Assembly (NCBI GenBank): GCA_965216105.1
Contig: OZ244147.1
Location: forward strand, 186,001 to 250,000
Source: JAALLB01 sp017643495
GTDB lineage: Bacteria > Pseudomonadota > Alphaproteobacteria > Rhizobiales > Rhizobiaceae
DNA: 64,000 bases
Direction: 5' to 3'
A program made the position numbers and the translations under genes. Every line of letters begins with the position of its first letter. The first letter of the stretch is position 1. The notes under the pieces were generated by a model, which worked only from the letters and a program-made list of their open reading frames with translations, did no database searches and was not told where the DNA came from. Positions 50,803 to 58,474 of the stretch are shown in pieces.

Positions 50803-52169
50803 TGGGTAATCCTTTAACCAGCCACACCCGGACACGGGAAGAAGGCAAGCATTCAACGGAAGAAGTTGGCGAAAGCATCGAGGTTCTCACCTTTGGTTGC
50901 CGTTTGAATGCCTACGAATCCGAAGTGATGTTGCGCAAGGCACGTGAGGCGGGTCTTGACTCGCTCCCTGACGGGGCGGTTCTGGTCAATACTTGCGCGG
51001 TGACCGGTGAGGCTGTCCGTCAGGCCAAACAGGCGATCCGACGTGCCAGACGCGACAATCCCGGTGCCCGCATCATTGTTTCAGGCTGTGCGGCACAGAC
51101 AGAGCCAGCGAGTTTCGGCGGGATGGATGAGGTCGATCTGGTTATCGGCAATGAGGAAAAACTGCATTCCCAGCCTTACAGGGCGTTGCCTGACTTTGGT
51201 GTGAATGACACGGAGAAAGTCCGGGTCAACGATATCATGGCGGTAACCGAATCCGCCCCCCACATGGTCGATTGTATCGGCGGGCACAGCCGGGCTTTCG
51301 TGCAGGTGCAAAACGGCTGTGACCACCGTTGTACTTTCTGCATCATTCCCTATGGCCGCGGCAATTCAAGGTCAGCACCCATGGGCGCCGTGGTGGAGCA
51401 GGTCCGAAAGCTTGTAGACAACGGTTATCTCGAGGTTGTTTTGACCGGTGTGGACACGACCTCTTACGGAGGCGATCTGCCGGGGAAACCGACACTTGGC
51501 ACACTTGTCCAGAAAATCCTCAGACAGGTGCCGGATTTGCCCCGGCTCAGGCTTTCCTCCATCGACTCAATCGAGGTTGATGGACCGCTGATGGAGGCAA
51601 TTGCTTCGGAACAACGTTTCATGCCGCATTTGCACCTGTCGCTTCAGCATGGGGATGATTTGATCCTCAAGCGCATGAAGCGGCGCCATCTTCGTGATGA
51701 TTCAATCGAGTTTTGCAATTCGGTCCGCAACCTGCGCCCTGACATCGTGTTTGGTGCTGACATGATTGCCGGTTTCCCGACGGAAACTGAAGCAATGTTT
51801 GAGAATTCCCTGTCGGTCGTGGATGAATGCGGACTGGATTTCCTGCATGTTTTCCCGTTTTCACCGCGACCACAGACACCGGCTGCAAAGATGCCACAAC
51901 TGGACAGGTCGACAATAAAAGAGCGTGCTGCCCGGTTGAGGGAAAAGGGCGAGGCCGCCTATCGTTCGCATCTTGACCGGGTTGCAAGCGGTGTACATTC
52001 GGTGCTGGTTGAACGGGGGGGAATCGGGCGAACACCACAATTTACGACCGTGCTGACGGGAGACCAGGTTCAGGGTAGTGTGGTTGATATGCGAATTGAG
52101 GGCCATGACGGCAAACACCTGTTGGGCAAACCGGCAGAAGACAGGCAGGCCTTCCGGCAGGCTGGATAA
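50802..52169 (+). CDS. mtaB: tRNA t6A37 methylthiotransferase MtaB
   Basis: Radical-SAM enzyme that adds a methylthio group to t6A37 in ANN-decoding tRNAs. 455 residues: the UPF0004 domain holds three cluster cysteines (TFGCRLNAYES Cys33, NTCAVT Cys65, SGCAAQ Cys96). The radical SAM motif CDHRCTFCIIPYGRG is at 173-180, and LSSIDSIEVDGPLMEAI and LHLSLQHGDDLILKRMKRRH follow. A C-terminal TRAM region is present. The ATG at 50802 overlaps dapF by one base (TGATG); a GTG at 50799 is an alternative. Confidence 0.95.
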   Translation: MGNPLTSHTRTREEGKHSTEEVGESIEVLTFGCRLNAYESEVMLRKAREAGLDSLPDGAVLVNTCAVTGEAVRQAKQAIRRARRDNPGARIIVSGCAAQTEPASFGGMDEVDLVIGNEEKLHSQPYRALPDFGVNDTEKVRVNDIMAVTESAPHMVDCIGGHSRAFVQVQNGCDHRCTFCIIPYGRGNSRSAPMGAVVEQVRKLVDNGYLEVVLTGVDTTSYGGDLPGKPTLGTLVQKILRQVPDLPRLRLSSIDSIEVDGPLMEAIASEQRFMPHLHLSLQHGDDLILKRMKRRHLRDDSIEFCNSVRNLRPDIVFGADMIAGFPTETEAMFENSLSVVDECGLDFLHVFPFSPRPQTPAAKMPQLDRSTIKERAARLREKGEAAYRSHLDRVASGVHSVLVERGGIGRTPQFTTVLTGDQVQGSVVDMRIEGHDGKHLLGKPAEDRQAFRQAG

Positions 52170-52184
52170 GGAAACGGGGCAAAG

Positions 52185-53828
52185 TTGGCTGAAGAAAACA
52201 AACCCGGATTGTTGAAACGCATGTTCTCATTCGGCTTTGGCAAGAAAAAAGCCGAGGCTGAAGAGGCGGCGCTGGCCGAAGAAAAGGCTCGCGAAGCAGC
52301 AGAAGCGGAAGAAAAAGCAAGGCAGGAAGCTGCGGCCAAGGCAAGCGAACAGGCGGCTGCAGAGGAAAAGGCCAGGAAAGAAAAAGAGGCCCTGGCAAAA
52401 GCTGAAGTCGAACGCCATGCTGCTGAACAGGCTGCGATCGAAGCCGAGCGCAAGTCGGCAGAAGCAAAACGCAAAGCGGAGGAAGAGGCGCAGGCAGCGA
52501 GGGAAGCAGAGGCGGAAGCCCGCAAGCTGGCCGAGGAAAAAGCTGCCGCTGAAGAACAGGCCAGAAAACTGGCTGAGGAGGAGGCGGCCAAGGAGAAAGA
52601 ACGCCAAGAAGCCGCTGCCACCAAAGCCAAACAGGAGGCCGAGGAAAAACACAAACAGGAAGCGGCAGAACTTGCCAAGGCTGAAGAGCAGGCACGGCTT
52701 GCGGCCGAGGAGGAAGAGCGGGCCAAACAGGCAGTTGCGAAGGCCGCGCCTGCGCCTGCTGATGACATGGCACCTGCGCCTCCTGATGACGTGGCATTGG
52801 CCGGTAACGATGAACAGCAAGGGCAACCGGACCTATCCGGTACGCCTGCAACCGGAACAGCACAACCGGTCATTGATGACGATGTTTCTGGTCAACAGGA
52901 AAATGAACGTCGCCAGAGCTGGTTTCTTAGGCTTCGCAAGGGGCTTTCAAGATCATCTTCTGCCCTTGGCGAAAACATCACATCGGTATTTACCAAAAAA
53001 CGTCTTGATGAGGACACGCTGCAGGACCTTGAAGACATTCTCATTCAGGCGGATCTCGGGGTTGAGACCGCCATGAATGTGACAGATGCACTGGCCAGCC
53101 AACGCATGGGCAAGGATGTGACAGACGAGGAAGTGCGGCTTGTGATGGCACAGGAGATTGCACAGGTTCTCGAGCCGGTTGCACAACCGCTTGAACTTGA
53201 CCTTGAACATCAGCCTCACGTCATTCTGGTGGTGGGCGTCAATGGTTCGGGCAAAACCACGACCATCGGTAAAATCAGCCAGAAGCTTTATGATGCCGGT
53301 TTTTCAACATTGCTGGTAGCGGGGGACACGTTTCGGGCTGCCGCGATTGAGCAACTGCATATCTGGGGTGAGCGTACACAGGCGCCTGTCATGTCACGAG
53401 AACACGGGGCAGATGCTGCCGGTCTTGCATATGACGCCTATCTTGAGGCAAAGGAGCAGCGTCGCGACGTTATGTTGATGGACACGGCCGGTCGTCTTCA
53501 GAACCGCAAGGAACTGATGGATGAGCTGGAGAAGATCATCCGGGTTTTGAAGAAACATGATCCGGCGGCACCCCACACCGTCCTTCTGACGCTAGATGCG
53601 ACAACGGGGCAGAATGCACTCAACCAGGTCGAGATTTTCAAGGATGTGGCTGGCGTAAACGGACTCGTCATGACCAAGCTTGACGGTACTGCAAGGGGAG
53701 GCATTCTGGTTTCCATTGCTGCCAGGCACAAGCTGCCGGTCTATTTTCTCGGAGTTGGCGAGCAGGTCGAGGATCTGGAGCCATTTGAAGCTGAAATGTT
53801 TGCGCGATCAATCGCAGGTCTGGAGTAA
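52185..53828 (+). CDS. ftsY: SRP receptor FtsY with long acidic N-terminal domain
   Basis: Membrane-targeting GTPase that receives the SRP complex. The first 240 residues or so are a highly charged Ala/Glu/Lys helical region, likely a long coiled coil, after the membrane-binding start FKKK-like LLKRMFSFGFGKKKAE. The N domain follows at about 245-335. The G domain has VVGVNGSGKTTTIGKISQKL (near 350), DTFRAAAIEQL, MLMDTAGRLQNRKEL and TKLDGTARGG. A 24-bp near-perfect tandem repeat (52746-52793) encodes APAPADDM/APAPPDDV. The start is TTG. It follows mtaB by 15 bp. Confidence 0.96.
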   Translation: MAEENKPGLLKRMFSFGFGKKKAEAEEAALAEEKAREAAEAEEKARQEAAAKASEQAAAEEKARKEKEALAKAEVERHAAEQAAIEAERKSAEAKRKAEEEAQAAREAEAEARKLAEEKAAAEEQARKLAEEEAAKEKERQEAAATKAKQEAEEKHKQEAAELAKAEEQARLAAEEEERAKQAVAKAAPAPADDMAPAPPDDVALAGNDEQQGQPDLSGTPATGTAQPVIDDDVSGQQENERRQSWFLRLRKGLSRSSSALGENITSVFTKKRLDEDTLQDLEDILIQADLGVETAMNVTDALASQRMGKDVTDEEVRLVMAQEIAQVLEPVAQPLELDLEHQPHVILVVGVNGSGKTTTIGKISQKLYDAGFSTLLVAGDTFRAAAIEQLHIWGERTQAPVMSREHGADAAGLAYDAYLEAKEQRRDVMLMDTAGRLQNRKELMDELEKIIRVLKKHDPAAPHTVLLTLDATTGQNALNQVEIFKDVAGVNGLVMTKLDGTARGGILVSIAARHKLPVYFLGVGEQVEDLEPFEAEMFARSIAGLE

Positions 53829-53830
53829 CA

Positions 53831-54463
53831 ATGTCCGAAACCGAAAAGAAACCGATTGGACAGGGCGTCAAACTGGCTCTGGAAATGGGACCGCTGGTCG
53901 TTTTTTTCCTTGCCAATACCTACGGTGAACAGTTGGCTGAAACCTATCCCCTGTTGCAGCAACTGGGCGGAAAGATTTTCATCGGAACCGCCTTCTTCAT
54001 GGTGGCGATGGCAATTTCGCTGAGCCTTACATGGATGCTGGAACGCAGGATTGCGGTGATGCCGCTGGTAACGGCAGTGATGGTGTTCGTCTTCGGGGGG
54101 CTGACGCTCTATCTACAGGATGAAACCTTCATCAAGGTGAAGCCGACCATTGTAAACATTCTGTTCGGCAGCACGATCCTGATCGCCCTTTACGTGTTCA
54201 AGATGCCACTCATGAAATTGCTGTTTGACGGACCGTTTCGACTGGACGATGAGGGTTGGACCAAACTTTCTTTTCGCTGGGGTTGCTACTTCCTGTTTCT
54301 GGCATTGGTGAACGAAATTGTCTGGCGCAATTTTTCAAACGATTTCTGGGTGAACTTCAAGGTTTGGGCGACCATGCCGATGACACTTATCTTCATGATG
54401 TTCCAGTATCCGGTAATGGTGCGGCACGGGATCGAAGAAGAGGCTGGCGAACATGAAAGCTGA
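53831..54463 (+). CDS. yciB: Inner membrane septation protein A (YciB/IspZ family)
   Basis: A 210-residue membrane protein with about six hydrophobic segments and the family blocks ALEMGPLVVFFLANTYGE, TAFFMVAMAISLSLTWML, GGLTLYLQDETFIKVKPTI and FFLALVNEIVWRNF-like FLALVNEIVWRNFSNDFWVN. Family members influence septation and membrane integrity. It starts 2 bp after the ftsY stop and overlaps the next gene by 11 bp. Confidence 0.93.
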   Translation: MSETEKKPIGQGVKLALEMGPLVVFFLANTYGEQLAETYPLLQQLGGKIFIGTAFFMVAMAISLSLTWMLERRIAVMPLVTAVMVFVFGGLTLYLQDETFIKVKPTIVNILFGSTILIALYVFKMPLMKLLFDGPFRLDDEGWTKLSFRWGCYFLFLALVNEIVWRNFSNDFWVNFKVWATMPMTLIFMMFQYPVMVRHGIEEEAGEHES

Positions 54464-54797
54464 AAACCGGCTGGCCAGTTACGGCACACTGGCGCCCGGT
54501 GGCGAGAACCATCACCAGCTTGACGGTGTCAGCGGGCACTGGCGAAAGGGCGTGGTGCGTGGCAGACGTATGGTGGCCGACAAGGGAGTATGGACGGGAT
54601 TTCCTGCTTTCGTGCCGGATGAAAACGGTGACGAGACCGAAGTCCAGATCTTCGAATCTTCCATGCTGCCCGATATCTGGCCCAAGCTTGATGCATTTGA
54701 AGGTGAGATGTATCGGCGTACAGTCACACGGGCAATGATTGACGGAGAAGAAGTCGAAGTTTCAATTTATGCGTTCAAGGCTTCAGAGGTTGCCTGA
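54453..54797 (+). CDS. Gamma-glutamylcyclotransferase-like protein
   Basis: A 114-residue GGCT/AIG2-type domain. It has the substrate loop ASYGTLAPGGENHHQL, LDAFEGEMYRRTVTRAM with the catalytic Glu region, and a final strand EVEVSIYAFKASE. Members cleave gamma-glutamyl compounds to 5-oxoproline or act as gamma-glutamylamine cyclotransferases; the substrate is unknown. The start overlaps yciB by 11 bp, and its 3' end overlaps the Nudix gene on the other strand by 15 bp. Confidence 0.87.
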   Translation: MKAENRLASYGTLAPGGENHHQLDGVSGHWRKGVVRGRRMVADKGVWTGFPAFVPDENGDETEVQIFESSMLPDIWPKLDAFEGEMYRRTVTRAMIDGEEVEVSIYAFKASEVA

Positions 54798-55340
54798 ACC
54801 AGATTGAAAACCGGCAGTCTGTTCAAGCGGATTGGAAAACGGGATCCGTGTCCTGTTCTGCTCCATTTCCCGGTCATGGCGCAATGCCCAGTGAACTGTG
54901 GAAAATGCGAGTTTGTCCCAGGGAATTTGCTCCCATTTGAACAGATTGACTTCAAGGCTTTCCCGACCCGGCGAAAAATCCGGACTGTTAAATGTTGACC
55001 GATAAAAAAGCTGAACCTGCGAGAGGTGGGGAACGGTATAGACAGCCAGCAGACCATTCAGTGACAGGTCCGCATTGGCCTCTTCGCGTGCTTCCCGCCT
55101 GGCGCCATCTTCAGGTGTTTCACCAAGTTCCAGATATCCGGCAGGTATGGTCCATAACCCATATTGCGGCTCAATCGCCCGCCGACAGAGCAAAATCCTG
55201 TCATCATGCCTGGCAACAGAGCCCACCACGATTTTCGGGTTTTCATAACTGACAAAGCTGCAGTGATTGCAGACCTGGCGGGAATGGCGATCTCCATCCG
55301 GTGCCGAGCTTGAAAAGGAAGGTTGTAGTCTTGCTGCCAT
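54783..55340 (-). CDS. Nudix hydrolase (NudC/NADH pyrophosphatase-like arrangement)
   Basis: A 185-residue Nudix protein. The Nudix box GYLELGETPEDGARREAREE is complete, preceded by CRRAIEPQYGLWTIPAG. A short N-terminal region has a single CNHC pair (VCNHCSFVSYENPKIVVGS), the remnant of the four-cysteine zinc ribbon found in related hydrolases; the first pair is missing. Likely cleaves nucleoside diphosphate derivatives. It converges on the GGCT gene with a 15-bp overlap. Confidence 0.88.
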   Translation of the reverse strand: MAARLQPSFSSSAPDGDRHSRQVCNHCSFVSYENPKIVVGSVARHDDRILLCRRAIEPQYGLWTIPAGYLELGETPEDGARREAREEANADLSLNGLLAVYTVPHLSQVQLFYRSTFNSPDFSPGRESLEVNLFKWEQIPWDKLAFSTVHWALRHDREMEQNRTRIPFSNPLEQTAGFQSGSGNL

Positions 55341-55354
55341 GGCTGGCCTGTGGA

Positions 55355-55942
55355 TCAGGATTTAAGCTGATCTTCAAGTAGCGGCAGGATCCGGTTTCTC
55401 AAGGCCTTGTCGCTGATTGGCCCTACATGTTTGTAAAAAATACGGCCATTGCGATCTACCAGAAAGGTTTCAGGAACTCCGTACACGCCCCACTCTATTG
55501 AAGCCCGGCCGTTGCGGTCGACGCCGACTGAGTCATACGGATTGCCAAGTTCTTCGAGAAAGGCGCGTGCATTTCGGGTGGCATCCTTGTGATTGATGCC
55601 GATAACCTGCCAGCGATCATCATTGGCCAAGGACATGATTTGCGGATGTTCCTGACGGCATGGGACGCACCATGATGCAAACACGTTAACGACACTCAGC
55701 TTGCCTGCAAACATTTCCGGGACCATGCCCGGTACGGGTTTTCCCGCGGTTTCCAATCCGTCGAGTGGTGGCAGGGCCAGTGCCGGTACCGGCTTGTCAA
55801 GAAGGGCTGAAGGCAGGGCAGATATGTCCCGGTCCTCTGTAGTCAGCAGCATGTAAAACATTCCGGCCAGTCCGAGGAAAACAACCAAGGGCAGGAAGGC
55901 CAGCCAAGATTTCGATCCGGGTGAATGCTTTTTTCCGGTCAT
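55355..55942 (-). CDS. ccmG: Cytochrome c biogenesis thiol:disulfide protein CcmG/DsbE
   Basis: Membrane-anchored periplasmic thioredoxin that reduces apocytochrome c or CcmH. 195 residues: one N-terminal membrane helix (about 13-33), then a thioredoxin fold with FASWCVPCRQEHP (Cys92 and Cys95), INHKDATRNARAFLEELGNP and YGVPETFLVDRNGRI with the cis-proline. The ATG at 55942 overlaps the ccmD stop (ATGA), and the longer frame to 55981 is not used. Confidence 0.94.
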   Translation of the reverse strand: MTGKKHSPGSKSWLAFLPLVVFLGLAGMFYMLLTTEDRDISALPSALLDKPVPALALPPLDGLETAGKPVPGMVPEMFAGKLSVVNVFASWCVPCRQEHPQIMSLANDDRWQVIGINHKDATRNARAFLEELGNPYDSVGVDRNGRASIEWGVYGVPETFLVDRNGRIFYKHVGPISDKALRNRILPLLEDQLKS

Positions 55943-56109
55943 TGCGGTCTGTTCACGTCTGTGTCGCTTTCCCGAACCCATCGCTCCAGCTTTTCCAGTT
56001 CATGGCGTCTTCTGGCATGGGTGAGGATGATGTAAGCGGCAAGCAGGGCAAGGCCTGCAAAACTGACAAGGTAAGCGGGTATGATGAAGGCTGCATGCTC
56101 ACCGAACAT
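55939..56109 (-). CDS. ccmD: Heme exporter protein CcmD
   Basis: A 56-codon gene between ccmC and ccmG. The product starts MFGEHAAFIIPAYLVSFAGL, has one membrane helix (about 9-29) and a charged cytoplasmic tail HARRRHELEKLERWVRESDT, which is the CcmD pattern. It stabilises the CcmABC-heme-CcmE intermediate. Its ATG overlaps the ccmC stop by one base and its stop overlaps the ccmG start, so it is fully within the operon. Confidence 0.9.
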   Translation of the reverse strand: MFGEHAAFIIPAYLVSFAGLALLAAYIILTHARRRHELEKLERWVRESDTDVNRPQ

Positions 56110-56903
56110 CACGCTTCATCCTCGTGCAATAGGGTTGCCTTGCTGCTGTTCCTGCGTGCTGCCTGTCGCTTGATGCTGCGAATGCGTCTTGCAAGTACCT
56201 CGTTGCGCATTGCCATGATGTGCAGGGTGAAAAAGATCGCCATATAGGCTGCAGCCATCACCAGAAGTGGATAAAGAAACTCTGCCGACATGGCCGGGCG
56301 GTCAAAGCGGGAAACGCTTGCCGGCTGGTGAAGCGTATTCCACCAGTCTACTGAAAACTTTATGACAGGTATGATGACAAAGCCGGTCAGTGTCATGATC
56401 GCAACCGGTTGGGCAGCTTCTGCCGGTTCTTCAAAGGCCTTGGAAAGCGCAATCAGCCCCAGATAGATGATCAGCAGAATGAGTACCGAAGTCATGCGAG
56501 CATCCCATTCCCACCATGTGCCCCACATGGGTTTGCCCCAAAGAGAGCCTGTTGCCAGCGCCAGAAAGGTGAATACCGCGCCAAGTGGTGCTGCAGAGCG
56601 CAAGGATACATCGGCCATGGGATGCCTCCATACTATGGTGCCGATAGCCGAGATCGCCATTATCGAATAGGTCATCATTGCAAGCCAGGCAGCCGGTACG
56701 TGAATGAACATTATCAGTACCGTGTAACCCTGCTGATAGTCTTCCGGTGCGTTGAACGACAGGTAGAGGCCCAGTAGCAGCAGGAGAATTGCAACAGTGC
56801 CCATCACCGGGACGGCACGATTGGCGAAGCCCATGAAGCGGCCCGGATTGGCAAGGCTCCATACACCCGATATTTTTTGCGTGTCTGCGGTCATGGTCGT
56901 CAT
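56109..56903 (-). CDS. ccmC: Heme exporter/handling protein CcmC
   Basis: Heme-handling integral membrane protein, 264 residues with six helices. The WWD-type heme loop GTWWEWDARMTSVLILLIIY is intact, and HVPAAW and NTLHQPASVSRF carry the flanking heme-ligand histidines. The ATG at 56903 (MTTMTADTQ) is right; the open frame runs on to 57431 but the extra 176 residues are antisense to ccmB. Confidence 0.95.
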   Translation of the reverse strand: MTTMTADTQKISGVWSLANPGRFMGFANRAVPVMGTVAILLLLLGLYLSFNAPEDYQQGYTVLIMFIHVPAAWLAMMTYSIMAISAIGTIVWRHPMADVSLRSAAPLGAVFTFLALATGSLWGKPMWGTWWEWDARMTSVLILLIIYLGLIALSKAFEEPAEAAQPVAIMTLTGFVIIPVIKFSVDWWNTLHQPASVSRFDRPAMSAEFLYPLLVMAAAYMAIFFTLHIMAMRNEVLARRIRSIKRQAARRNSSKATLLHEDEA

Positions 56904-56926
56904 ATGGCCCGTTTCTCGGCCGGTAG

Positions 56927-57586
56927 TCAGTCGGCAGAATGACGCAGCATTATTGCCGCGGCAAGAGGTCCTAACACGGAAGTGAACAGGGTGACAGCGC
57001 ACAGGAACAACAGTGGAGCTGTGAACGGGGCCGTTTCTTCTAGTGCGCCCCGGATGGCTGAAATGCCGAATATCAACACCGGTATGACCAGCGGCAAGAC
57101 CAGCACTGATATCAGCATGCCGCCCCTTGGCAGTCTGACAGCCACAGCCGCTCCCGCCGTGCCAATGAATGCGATTGCCGGTGTTCCGACAAGCAGCGTG
57201 CCTGCCGTTGCCAGAATACCCTGAAAGGAAAGGTTGAGCATGATACCGAAAACGGGTGTTGCAAGAACCAGGGGCAGGCCTGTTACAAGCCAGTGCGCCA
57301 GTGCTTTCACAAACATTGTCAGGGCAAGCGGATGGGTTTGCATTACCAGAATGTCGAGGCTGCCGTCTTCGCGATCCTGTGCAAACAACCTGTCGAGGCC
57401 GAGGAGGCTTGCCAACAACGCCCCGATCCACAGAATTGCCGGTGCCAGTGTGGACAGCAAGACAGTGTCAGGCCCGATGGCAAACGGAAATACAGAAATC
57501 ACGGCCAGAAAGAAAAGCAGTCCGGTGAGGCTGCCGCCGCTGGAGCGCAATGAAAGATGAATGTCACGAGACAGGAGTGCCAGCAT
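56927..57586 (-). CDS. ccmB: Heme exporter subunit CcmB
   Basis: Membrane subunit of the CcmAB transporter, 219 residues with six hydrophobic segments. It starts MLALLSRDIHLSLRSSGGS and has LLSTLAPAILWIGALLASLL, DREDGSLDILVMQTHPL and the late block LPLVIPVLIFGISAIRGALE. It is 23 bp upstream of ccmC. Confidence 0.94.
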   Translation of the reverse strand: MLALLSRDIHLSLRSSGGSLTGLLFFLAVISVFPFAIGPDTVLLSTLAPAILWIGALLASLLGLDRLFAQDREDGSLDILVMQTHPLALTMFVKALAHWLVTGLPLVLATPVFGIMLNLSFQGILATAGTLLVGTPAIAFIGTAGAAVAVRLPRGGMLISVLVLPLVIPVLIFGISAIRGALEETAPFTAPLLFLCAVTLFTSVLGPLAAAIMLRHSAD

Positions 57587-57655
57587 GGGTCTAGCCAGCC
57601 CCTGCTAGCCGGCAATGGCTCAATGCTTGCTGGAAGAAGAAGGAAAATCTTGCCG

Positions 57656-58264
57656 TCAAGCTGCAAACTCCAGTCGCCGGGTGGCATTTATTCCGAGATC
57701 GAGATGGGTTGCCGCAACAAGAATGCCACCACTTTCTGCAAAGGCTTTTACCAACCCGGTGAAGGTGGCGACGGAAGGTGCATCGAGACCGGAAGTTGGC
57801 TCGTCAAGTATCCATACAGGCCTGTCGGAAACCAGCAGTCTGGCAATTGCGACGCGCCTTTTCTGGCCTGCTGAAAGATAGTGGAAGGGAAGACCGGCAG
57901 TATGCAAGAGGTCAACTTCTTCCAGTGCTTCCTCAACAGCAAGATGGGGGTGACCATTGAACCTGCGCCAGAAGTCCAGATTATCGTGAACGGTCAATCC
58001 GCTCTTCATTGCGTTTTGGTGCCCAAGGTAATGACAATATTCACGAACCGGTCCCTCGAACGGTTTCCCCGTTTCGTCGGTCAGTTTGACCGAGCCTGAT
58101 GCAAGTGGCAGCAACCCGGCCATTCCGCGCAGGGCGGTTGATTTTCCGGAGCCGTTTTCACCGGTAATGACCAGAGCTTCCCCGGCGGCCAGTTCAAATC
58201 CGATGCCGGAGACAATCGGCTCGCCTCCCCGTTCGAGGGTCATGTTGTCAACTGTCAGTTTCAT
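57656..58264 (-). CDS. ccmA: Heme exporter ATP-binding protein CcmA
   Basis: ABC ATPase that drives release of holo-CcmE from CcmC. 202 residues: Walker A GENGSGKSTALRGMAG, ABC signature YLSAGQKRRVAIARLL, Walker B PVWILDEPTSGLD, and a His switch AATHLDLG. First gene of ccmABCDG on the minus strand; the later ccm genes (ccmE, F, H, I) are not in the window. The upstream gap to acnA contains an iron-box-like site. Confidence 0.95.
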   Translation of the reverse strand: MKLTVDNMTLERGGEPIVSGIGFELAAGEALVITGENGSGKSTALRGMAGLLPLASGSVKLTDETGKPFEGPVREYCHYLGHQNAMKSGLTVHDNLDFWRRFNGHPHLAVEEALEEVDLLHTAGLPFHYLSAGQKRRVAIARLLVSDRPVWILDEPTSGLDAPSVATFTGLVKAFAESGGILVAATHLDLGINATRRLEFAA

Positions 58265-58359
58265 GGCAACTGTTTACCTGCAATGCAGCCCACGGCAAAG
58301 CCCTGATTTCAGGCCGGTTTGCTGCAATGCCTGTTCAACGATGGCGTATGCCGTCATAC

Positions 58360-58376
58360 TTTAGAATCATTATAAA
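58360..58376. promoter_or_regulatory. Putative Irr iron-control box between ccmA and acnA
   Basis: TTTAGAATCATTATAAA (58360-58376) differs by one base from the published Irr/ICE consensus TTTAGAA-N3-TTCTAAA. It lies in the divergent gap, 96 bp upstream of ccmA and ending 3 bp before the predicted acnA minus-35 box. Both products (heme-requiring cytochrome maturation, 4Fe-4S aconitase) are plausible Irr targets. Confidence 0.55.
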
Positions 58377-58379
58377 CCC

Positions 58380-58408
58380 TTCACATTGTTGCTGTTTGAT
58401 CTTATACA
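58380..58408 (+). promoter_or_regulatory. Predicted acnA promoter
   Basis: TTCACA (58380-58385), 17-bp spacer, TATACA (58403-58408); start near 58415, leader about 60 nt. Confidence 0.5.
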
Positions 58409-58474
58409 TTGGCCAAGCTGGCGCGTTCATCCGCAGCCGTACGAACAATTCCAAACTTCGGGAAAGATTTGTCC

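Noticed and set aside
52070..53076. Long frames on both strands over ftsY (up to 279 codons)
   Set aside because: Shadows of the repetitive Ala/Glu/Lys coding region; their products are Arg/Lys/Pro- or Ser/Ala-rich without any domain.
56904..57431. N-terminal extension of the ccmC frame
   Set aside because: Lies wholly on ccmB in another frame; CcmC begins at the ATG at 56903.
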